Notes under the pieces: model-generated
Told to the model about the DNA's origin: nothing
What the model saw: the letters and a program-made list of their open reading frames with translations, nothing else
The model's database searches: none
In this document: piece by piece, positions 1 through 5,011 of the stretch
Position numbering within the stretch: the first letter of the stretch is position 1
Layout: every line of letters starts with the position of its first letter
Source: Chloroflexota bacterium
GTDB taxonomy: Bacteria; Chloroflexota; Dehalococcoidia; Lucifugimonadales; JACPCL1
Length of the DNA stretch: 6,948 bases
NCBI GenBank assembly: GCA_016210395.1
Contig: JACQUI010000352.1
Span: 1-6,948 of the forward strand
Direction of reading: 5' to 3'
Made by a program: the position numbers and the translations under genes

Positions 1-333
1 GGGTTAGGGGTCGTCTCCTGGATGGGCGAGGGCGTCGCTACCTACCTGGTGTACCTGGGCCTGGGCGTCGAGCCGGGTTGGACGGCCTTCACCCAGAGCG
101 TCTTCATCCTGGCGTTGTCCACCCTGGTCGGTTCACTGGTGCCGCTGCCCGGCGGGCTGGGGGCGGTGGACTTCAGCATCGCGGGGCTGTCCCAGGGGCT
201 GTTCGGGCTGGGGCGCGGCCCGGCGGCGGCGGCCAGCCTCATCGTGCGGTTGTGCACCTTGTGGTTCGGCGTCGCCGTGGGGGCGGTATCCCTGGGGCTG
301 CTGCTGCGCCGGCGGCGGGCCAGGGGCCCCTAA
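1..333 (+). CDS. C-terminal part of a YbhN/UPF0104-type flippase-like membrane protein (5' end outside the window)
   Basis: The reading frame is open from base 1 and ends at TAA 331-333, so 110 C-terminal residues are present and the true start lies upstream. The ATG at 22 is probably internal, because the frame continues before it. The fragment is hydrophobic, with about three membrane segments. It carries a PLPGGLGAVD motif followed by a G-rich segment and then RLCTLWFGVAVG. This resembles the PGG-G-(E/D) and R-T-W-G signature near the C-terminus of the lysylphosphatidylglycerol synthase transmembrane region family (YbhN, AglD, MprF membrane part). Such proteins sit in the cytoplasmic membrane and are linked to lipid or lipid-linked sugar flipping. 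The protein ends in a basic cytoplasmic tail (LLRRRRARGP). Its stop codon overlaps that of the convergent minus-strand small gene, so it is not part of that operon. The family assignment is fairly secure; the substrate is unknown. Confidence 0.8.
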   Translation, partial: GLGVVSWMGEGVATYLVYLGLGVEPGWTAFTQSVFILALSTLVGSLVPLPGGLGAVDFSIAGLSQGLFGLGRGPAAAASLIVRLCTLWFGVAVGAVSLGLLLRRRRARGP

Positions 334-425
334 CGCAGCGCCGGGATCACGCTCAGGACCATGGAGGCGATCACCAAGAACGCCACGATGATAACGAAGT
401 AGCGTATCCAGCGTCCCGATGCCAT
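330..425 (-). CDS. Small single-span membrane protein, 31 aa, last gene of the operon
   Basis: The start ATG is at 425-423 and the stop TAG at 332-330. The peptide begins MASGRWIRYF, continues as an uninterrupted hydrophobic stretch (about residues 9-30) and ends PALR. This is a classic one-helix membrane peptide: Arg5 and Arg8 before the helix predict the N-terminus in the cytoplasm. The ATG follows a purine-rich ribosome site (AGGTAGGGGAG, complement of 428-438). That site overlaps the TAG stop of the preceding CoA-transferase (435-433), with only 7 nt between stop and start, so translation is probably coupled. The stop overlaps the TAA of the convergent flippase-like gene by three bases. 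I do not recognise the family. Its size and layout (basic N-terminus, one helix, almost no tail) recall small membrane peptides such as Prli42 of Firmicutes, but I claim no homology. The alternative is a chance ORF, which the ribosome site and clean hydrophobicity make less likely. Confidence 0.6.
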   Translation of the reverse strand: MASGRWIRYFVIIVAFLVIASMVLSVIPALR

Positions 426-438
426 AGCTCCCCTACCT
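426..438 (-). promoter_or_regulatory. Ribosome-binding site overlapping the upstream stop codon (small membrane gene)
   Basis: Read on the minus strand, the bases before the ATG at 425 are AGGTAGGGGAGCT. AGGGG lies 4 nt, and the first AGG 10 nt, upstream of the ATG. The TAG stop of the CoA-transferase gene is embedded in this purine tract. A ribosome finishing that gene would therefore sit directly over the initiation site of the small gene. This is the main support for translation of the 31-codon ORF. Confidence 0.55.
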
Positions 439-1845
439 GCCGTCGCGCTTCCGGCCTGTCCGACGGCGCGCCGGCCTAGCGTCCAATCCCAGGACCTTGC
501 GATAGTCCGGGTCGTATTCCACGATCATGTCGAGCTCCAGCATCTTCTCCGGTGTGGGCGGACTGTATTGGCCGGCTACCAATTCGATCGCGGGCTGGTC
601 GCCGATCACTTGGCTGGCTTCCAGCGCGCGCAGGCGCTCCTGCGAAAACCCCAGCAACCCGCCCAGGACCTCGCGGTTGTGCTCGCCCAGGCCCGGCGCG
701 GGCCGGATGGTGCGCGGCGGTGTCCGCGACAGCCCGTAGGTTGCTCCAGGGAAGGGCCTGGTGCCCGTGTACTGGCTCCAGTCATAGGAAAAGAACCGGC
801 GCGCTGCCAGATGCGGGTCGAGCAATAGCTCCTTGCCGTTCAGGGCCGGGCCCGCCGGTACGCCGAAGCGCTGGAGCCGCTCCATGCAGCCGTAGTGGGT
901 ATAGCGCTTGGTCCAGCGCGAGATACCCTGGTCCAGCTCGTCTTGCTGCTGGTAGCGGTAGAGGCTATCGGCGAAGCGCTCGGCGCGGGCCCAGGCTGGG
1001 TTGCCCATGGCCGCCACCAATGCTGCCCAGTCCCGGTCGTCGCGGCAGGCTATGTTGATCCACTTGTCGTTGCCCTTGCAGGGGTAACAGCCATGGGGCG
1101 CCATCGAGGGGTGCCGGTTGCCCATCCGGGTGCGCGAGCGGTTGTTGAGGGAGTAGTCGAGGAAGAACTCCCCCATGAAGCTCATGTAAGCCTCGCGCTC
1201 GCTCAGGTCGATGTGCTGGCCCTGGCCGGTGCGCCGCCGGTGGATGAGCGCCATGAGCACGGCCGCCGCGCCGTAGAGCCCGTAGATGGGGTCGCCGCCC
1301 GAGATGCCGATACGCGTGGGAGGGCCGCCCTCGTAGCCAGTCTGGTAAGCCAGGCCTCCGTTGGCGTCCTGGAGGGTGCCCACGGACTTGAAGTTGGCGT
1401 AGGGCCCGGTCTGCCCGTAGCCTGTGAGGGAGATCATGATCAGGTCGGGACGGATCTTGCAGAGCTCTTCATAGGGGAGGCCGAAGTTGGGCATGACCCG
1501 TGGGGTGTGGTTCTCGACGAAAACGTCCACGGTGCGCATGAGCTCTTTGAAGACTTGCAGGCCTTCCGGGTCGCCCATATTCAAGGTTACGCCGAGCTTG
1601 TTACGGTTCATCTTGTGATAGTAGGCGCCGGCGTTGAAGAACTGCCCCGTGGGTGTCCGCTCGGGGAAGAACAGCAGTCGCGTGCTGTCCATGCGCTGGC
1701 AGGCCTCGACCCGGATGACCTCGGCGCCCAGCTCGCCCAGGGTCTTGGAGCAGAGGGGGCCGGCCCAGGCCACGGTGTTGTCCAGGACCCTGATGCCGTC
1801 CAGCACTCCCTTTGCCCTGGCCCGACCAGCCGGTTTTCGGGCCAT
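433..1845 (-). CDS. Family III (CaiB/BaiF) CoA-transferase, catalytic Asp present
   Basis: This 470-aa protein belongs to the family III CoA-transferases, which move CoA between carboxylic acids in the cytoplasm through an Asp-bound anhydride/thioester. Family features in order: GIRVLD near residue 17, AGPLCSKTLGELGAEVIRVE (28-47), NRNKLGVTLNM (80-90), VENHTP (110-115), ISLTGYGQTGPY (138-149), GGDPIYG with the presumed catalytic D185 (codon 1293-1291), TGQGQ (206-210) and GEHNREVL (387-394). D185 lies 25 residues before the Q of TGQGQ, the same spacing as Asp169 of formyl-CoA transferase as I recall it. I chose ATG 1845 rather than the upstream in-frame ATG 1908, because 1845 has AAGGAG 7 nt upstream, forms a TAATG overlap with the preceding gene and starts at the family N-terminus. 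About 55 residues after the usual end form an extension with a very basic tail. The specific acyl substrate cannot be inferred. Confidence 0.92.
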   Translation of the reverse strand: MARKPAGRARAKGVLDGIRVLDNTVAWAGPLCSKTLGELGAEVIRVEACQRMDSTRLLFFPERTPTGQFFNAGAYYHKMNRNKLGVTLNMGDPEGLQVFKELMRTVDVFVENHTPRVMPNFGLPYEELCKIRPDLIMISLTGYGQTGPYANFKSVGTLQDANGGLAYQTGYEGGPPTRIGISGGDPIYGLYGAAAVLMALIHRRRTGQGQHIDLSEREAYMSFMGEFFLDYSLNNRSRTRMGNRHPSMAPHGCYPCKGNDKWINIACRDDRDWAALVAAMGNPAWARAERFADSLYRYQQQDELDQGISRWTKRYTHYGCMERLQRFGVPAGPALNGKELLLDPHLAARRFFSYDWSQYTGTRPFPGATYGLSRTPPRTIRPAPGLGEHNREVLGGLLGFSQERLRALEASQVIGDQPAIELVAGQYSPPTPEKMLELDMIVEYDPDYRKVLGLDARPARRRTGRKRDGR

Positions 1846-1858
1846 TAGATCGCTCCTT
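1843..1858 (-). promoter_or_regulatory. AAGGAG ribosome site and TAATG stop/start overlap between the two CoA-transferase genes
   Basis: On the minus strand AAGGAG (complement of 1853-1858) precedes ATG 1845-1843 by 7 nt. The TAA stop of the upstream CoA-transferase (1847-1845) shares its last A with that ATG. The arrangement fixes the start of the downstream gene. It also predicts translational coupling, as is common for subunits made in equal amounts. Confidence 0.8.
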
Positions 1859-3041
1859 GCTGCCGGAGCCGCACCAGGTCGGCTGCTTTGTAACCAAGCC
1901 GGTCGCAATAGACCTCGCGGTTATGCTCGCCCAGGAGGGGGGCGCGGCCAGTGCGCCAGGGCGTCAGGGGCAAGCGCACCGGCGCCCCTGGATACGTGAC
2001 AGGGCCCAGCTCGGGGTGCTTCTCTGTCACGAAAGCGCCGCGGTCGGTGTTTTGGGGGTCATTGACGATCTCTTCGGCGTCCATGACCATGGTGAAGGAC
2101 ATGTGCAGCGCCTGGCCGATTTCGAATATCTCGTGCTTAGTTTTCCCACCTAGCATCTGCGCCATGATCCCCTCGAACTCCTGCCAATGCTCCATGCGGT
2201 AAGTCAGCGCTGTCATGCGTTCGTCGGCCAGCTCGGGGTGGCCCAGGAAGGCGCAGAGCTGTTGCCAGTCACGGGAGACCGGAACAGCGACGTATCCGTC
2301 CTTACAGGGCATGATGTCGCCGTGAGGGTAAGCCATATGGTGGCGGCTGTACCAGCGCTTGCGCACCGTGCCGCCAAAGGAGTACATCGAGGTTGTGTAC
2401 TCGAGTATGCCGGCGATGCACTCCATCATGGAGATGTCCGCCCGCTGGCCCTCACCGCTGACATCCTTCTCGTAGAGGGCGGCGAGCGTCGCCAGAAAGG
2501 CGTTCAGGCCCCCATGGCAGTTGGCCTGGGAACCTCCCGGGCGCAGGGGCTCGCGTTGGGGGTCTCCCGTCACATAGCTAAGGCCGCCCATGGCGGTGAG
2601 AGTGGCGTCGGTCGCCTGATAGTCGCGATAGGGCCCGGTCTGGCCGAAGTTGCTGATCGAAGTGATGAGCAGCGCAGGGTTCAGCTTTGCGAGCGTGCGA
2701 GGGCCAAGGCCGAGGCGACGCAACGTCCCGGGAGAGAAGCTTTCCACCAACACATCGGCTTCCTGCGCCAGGCGTCTGATGGTCTGGCGGCCGAACTCGC
2801 TGCGCAGGTTGAGAGTGATGCTCTTCTTATTGGTGTTGAGATAGAAGAACAGTCCACTGCGCTCCAGTCCCGGCTCGTCGCCCAGGAAAGGCGAGAGGCT
2901 GCGGGCCGGATCGCCGGTGCCGGGGCGCTCAACCTTGATGACCTCCGCGCCGTAATCAGCCAACAGCTTGCTGCAAAACGGGCCGGCCAGGTGCCAGGTG
3001 AGGTCAAGGACCTTGACGCCGGCGAGCGGGCCTTGTGCCAT
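1845..3041 (-). CDS. Family III (CaiB/BaiF) CoA-transferase homologue with Asn at the catalytic Asp position
   Basis: This 398-aa protein is a family III CoA-transferase by overall sequence. It has GVKVLDLTW (8-16), LAGPFCSKLLADYGAEVIKVE (18-38), NKKSITLNL (71-79), VESFSPGTL (99-107), ISNFGQTGPY (129-138), SGEGQRADIS (195-204) and GEHNREVY (371-378). Its length is typical of the family. Counting back 25 residues from the Q of SGEGQ, the position held by catalytic Asp in formyl-CoA transferase and in the downstream neighbour is N174, in SQANCHGG (codon 2522-2520, AAC). It may therefore be a non-catalytic partner subunit, or belong to a subgroup with different chemistry. I chose ATG 3041 rather than 3182: the upstream extension is Cys/Ser/Pro/Arg-rich, overlaps the permease gene in another frame and has no family similarity, whereas AGGTG sits 7 nt before 3041. 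The gene starts 4 nt after the DppC-like stop. Confidence 0.9.
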   Translation of the reverse strand: MAQGPLAGVKVLDLTWHLAGPFCSKLLADYGAEVIKVERPGTGDPARSLSPFLGDEPGLERSGLFFYLNTNKKSITLNLRSEFGRQTIRRLAQEADVLVESFSPGTLRRLGLGPRTLAKLNPALLITSISNFGQTGPYRDYQATDATLTAMGGLSYVTGDPQREPLRPGGSQANCHGGLNAFLATLAALYEKDVSGEGQRADISMMECIAGILEYTTSMYSFGGTVRKRWYSRHHMAYPHGDIMPCKDGYVAVPVSRDWQQLCAFLGHPELADERMTALTYRMEHWQEFEGIMAQMLGGKTKHEIFEIGQALHMSFTMVMDAEEIVNDPQNTDRGAFVTEKHPELGPVTYPGAPVRLPLTPWRTGRAPLLGEHNREVYCDRLGYKAADLVRLRQQGAI

Positions 3042-3045
3042 ACCC

Positions 3046-3936
3046 TTACACCTGCCGTCGCTTGGGATCGAGGGCGTCGCGTAGCCAGTCGCCCATGAGG
3101 TTGGCGCCCAGCACGGTGAACACGATCGCGAGTCCCGGTATGGTCGTAATCCACCAGGCGACCGACAGGTACTGGTGTCCATCGTTGACCATGGCTCCCC
3201 AGGTGGGAGTGCGCGCCGGCACGCCTAGCCCCAGGTAGCTCAAGGCGGCCTCGAAAAGTATCACGGTGCCCACGTTGAGCGTTGCCAGGATGATGATAGT
3301 GTTGAACACGTTAGGCAGGATGTGGCGCGCCATGATATGCCCGGGGCTGGCGCCGGCGACCCGCGCCAGGGCGACGAAGTCGCGTTCCTTGAGGGAGAGC
3401 ACCTCGCCGCGCACTATGCGGGCGTAGCCTGCCCAGATGCCCAGGGAGATGACCAAAATGACGTTCATCAGGCTGGGGCGGAAAATAGCGACGATGGTGA
3501 TGGCGACCAGGATGATGGGCATGGCCAGCATCACGTCGGTCAACCGCATGATGAGCGAGTCTACCTTGCCTCCGTAGTAGCCGGCTATCAGACCCAAGGG
3601 CACTCCGACGCTGCTTCCCACCGCCGTGGCCACGACGGCCACCAGGACAGAGATGCGGGCACCCCATATCAGCCGGCTGAGGATGTCCCTTCCGACGGCA
3701 TCGGTCCCCAGGGGAAGGGCTGCGCTGCCACCGCTTTGCCAAGCCGGCGGCTGCAGGGCCTTCGAGAGGTCGCCCGCGTTGGGATCATTGGGCGACACCA
3801 GTGGTCCGAAGATAGCAGCTAGCACGACCAACAGCAGCGCCAGGCTGGGAAACAAGGGGGCTCGGCGGGCCTGCCGCCAGATGGCAAGGCCTCGCCTGCC
3901 TAAACGCTCCTGTCGTGCCTCAACGCTTAGGGCCAT
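3046..3936 (-). CDS. DppC/OppC-type ABC transporter permease
   Basis: This is a 296-aa inner-membrane permease of the peptide/nickel/organic-solute ABC family. A basic N-terminal cytoplasmic segment is followed by a first helix (about 29-47). Next come the periplasmic motif LGTDAVGRDILSRLIWGAR (76-94), typical of DppC/OppC, and then the BPD_transp_1 core with about five helices. The cytoplasmic EAA loop, which contacts the ATPase, is visible at 188-209 (VALARVAGAS with conserved Gly195, then ILPN). FEAALSYLGLGVP (228-240) and the DPKRR end are also typical. The start ATG 3936-3934 follows the TGA of the DppB-like gene by 6 nt, with a GGTGA ribosome site overlapping that stop. It should form a heterodimer with the DppB-like protein. 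No partner ATPase is encoded in the window. Because CoA-transferases follow directly, the solute may be an organic acid rather than a peptide, but that is inference. Confidence 0.95.
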   Translation of the reverse strand: MALSVEARQERLGRRGLAIWRQARRAPLFPSLALLLVVLAAIFGPLVSPNDPNAGDLSKALQPPAWQSGGSAALPLGTDAVGRDILSRLIWGARISVLVAVVATAVGSSVGVPLGLIAGYYGGKVDSLIMRLTDVMLAMPIILVAITIVAIFRPSLMNVILVISLGIWAGYARIVRGEVLSLKERDFVALARVAGASPGHIMARHILPNVFNTIIILATLNVGTVILFEAALSYLGLGVPARTPTWGAMVNDGHQYLSVAWWITTIPGLAIVFTVLGANLMGDWLRDALDPKRRQV

Positions 3937-3942
3937 AGGACA

Positions 3943-4863
3943 TCACCGATAGCGAATGCGCGGATCGAGATAGGCGTAGACCAGGTCCACGACTAGGTTC
4001 ATGGCCAGAAAGACCACCGCCACCATGAAGACCGAAGCCTGGATGACCTGAAAATCGCGGGAGAAGACGGCATCAACGGCCAGCTTGCCCACGCCCGGCC
4101 AGGCGAACACCGTCTCCGCTATCACCGAGCCACCCAGAAACCCCGCTATCTGCAGGCCCATCAGGGTCACCACCGGGATAGCCGCATTCTTTAGACCGTG
4201 CTTGAAAATGACCGTCCACTCTGGCGCCCCCTTGATCCGCACCATCTTGATGTACTCCGAGTCCAGCACATCCAGGAGGCTGGAACGGGTCAGCCTCATG
4301 ATGGCGGCCATGGGGAAGACACCCAGGGTTAGCGCCGGCAGTATTATGGAAGAGGGCTGGTCTCTGCCCCCTGCCGGCAGCAGTCCCAGGCCGACGGCAA
4401 CGAAGAGGATGAGCATCAGGCCAAACCAGAAGCCAGGCATCGACTGGCCCAGCAACGCCACGATTTTGCCGAAACGGTCGAAAAGGCCGTCCCTGCGCAC
4501 GGCGGAAAGGACACCCACTGGGACCGCCACAATCACGGAGATGGACATGGCGACCATCGCGAGTTGAAAGGTAGCTGGGAAGCGATGGAGCACCAGGGAA
4601 AAGGCCGGCTCCCGATATCTTAAGGACCTACCGAAATCGCCATGGATGGCGTCGCCGAGGAAAATGAAGTATTGCTGGACCAGGGGTTTGTCCAGGCCTA
4701 GTTGTACGCGTATGCGGTCGATGTCCTCCTGGGTTACCACTTCCCCCCCCATCATCAATGCCACTGGGTCGCCGCTCAAGCGGCTCAAGATGAAGATGAT
4801 GAGGGTTATGCCTAGCAGGGCCACCAGGGACTGTATGAAGCGTCCCAGGATATAGCGCTGCAC
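3943..4863 (-). CDS. DppB/OppB-type ABC transporter permease, GTG start
   Basis: This is a 306-aa integral membrane permease with the DppB/OppB layout. It has an N-terminal helix (about 10-27) and a periplasmic region with LGLDKPLVQQYFIFL (55-69) and GDFGRS (75-80). Five further helices follow, and SMPGFWFGL (141-149) is a family signature. The EAA loop (about 203-227) contains YIKMVRIKGAPEWTV with the conserved Gly212. AETVFAWPGVGKL (249-261) and the DPRIRYR end are also typical. The start is GTG at 4863-4861, supported by GGAGG (complement of 4869-4873) 5 nt upstream. The length matches the family. A run of eight G residues (complement of 4743-4750) lies inside codons for MMGGE, and the frame is intact on both sides. 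It forms the membrane channel with the adjacent DppC-like protein. The ATPase and the substrate are not identified. Confidence 0.95.
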   Translation of the reverse strand: MQRYILGRFIQSLVALLGITLIIFILSRLSGDPVALMMGGEVVTQEDIDRIRVQLGLDKPLVQQYFIFLGDAIHGDFGRSLRYREPAFSLVLHRFPATFQLAMVAMSISVIVAVPVGVLSAVRRDGLFDRFGKIVALLGQSMPGFWFGLMLILFVAVGLGLLPAGGRDQPSSIILPALTLGVFPMAAIMRLTRSSLLDVLDSEYIKMVRIKGAPEWTVIFKHGLKNAAIPVVTLMGLQIAGFLGGSVIAETVFAWPGVGKLAVDAVFSRDFQVIQASVFMVAVVFLAMNLVVDLVYAYLDPRIRYR

Positions 4864-4868
4864 TCAAT

Positions 4869-4873
4869 CCTCC
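4869..4873 (-). promoter_or_regulatory. GGAGG ribosome site that fixes the GTG start of the DppB-like gene
   Basis: A full GGAGG on the minus strand stands 5 nt before GTG 4863-4861. This supports the non-ATG start, which also gives the expected N-terminus (MQRYILGRFIQS) of the family. Confidence 0.75.
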
Positions 4874-4931
4874 ACGGCCCGGACGCCGGACCGAGCTTCC
4901 GTCAACACAAACCCCAGGCCTCAGGGGCTAC

Positions 4932-4969
4932 CTACGCACCGGGGGCCAGGTTCCGCCCCCGGTGCGTAG
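4932..4969 (-). promoter_or_regulatory. Perfect 15-bp stem-loop between binding-protein and permease genes
   Basis: The arms 4932-4946 (ctacgcaccgggggc) and 4955-4969 are exact inverted complements around an 8-nt loop. The stem is GC-rich and would be very stable in RNA. No T-tract follows on the minus strand, where the sequence continues GTAGCCCCTGA, so it is not a textbook intrinsic terminator. It lies about 43 nt after the binding-protein stop and about 70 nt before the permease start. The likely role, by analogy with the element between malE and malF, is to protect the 3' end of the abundant binding-protein message or to reduce downstream expression. The role is inference; the inverted repeat is seen directly. 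The rest of the 148-nt gap holds nothing else that I recognise beyond the permease ribosome site. Confidence 0.75.
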
Positions 4970-5011
4970 AGTGAACCAACTTTCTCCAGCAGCCCTCCGA
5001 GGCTGGCTACT

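Noticed and set aside
322..331. Palindrome AGGGGCCCCT at the convergent gene ends, considered as a terminator
   Set aside because: It is a 10-bp palindrome with no loop and no T-tract on either strand, in a generally GC-rich coding end. It is not a credible intrinsic terminator.
895..1848. Long plus-strand ORF (317 codons) antisense to the catalytic CoA-transferase
   Set aside because: Its translation is low-complexity Val/Ala/Gly/Leu/His-rich with no recognisable motif, whereas the minus strand carries a clear family III enzyme. Long antisense frames are expected in high-GC genes.
1846..1908. N-terminal extension of the catalytic CoA-transferase from the upstream ATG at 1908
   Set aside because: The extra 21 residues (MRPAWLQSSRPG and following) overlap the upstream gene and do not match the family. 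ATG 1845 has AAGGAG at 7 nt and a TAATG overlap.
2187..3098. Long plus-strand ORF (303 codons) antisense to the Asn-type CoA-transferase
   Set aside because: The composition is typical of a shadow frame, and it runs past both the CoA-transferase and permease gene boundary with no ribosome site or family motif that I can see.
3042..3182. N-terminal extension of the Asn-type CoA-transferase from 3182
   Set aside because: The 47 extra residues are Cys/Ser/Pro/Arg-rich, overlap the DppC-like gene in another frame and lack family similarity. ATG 3041 has its own ribosome site.
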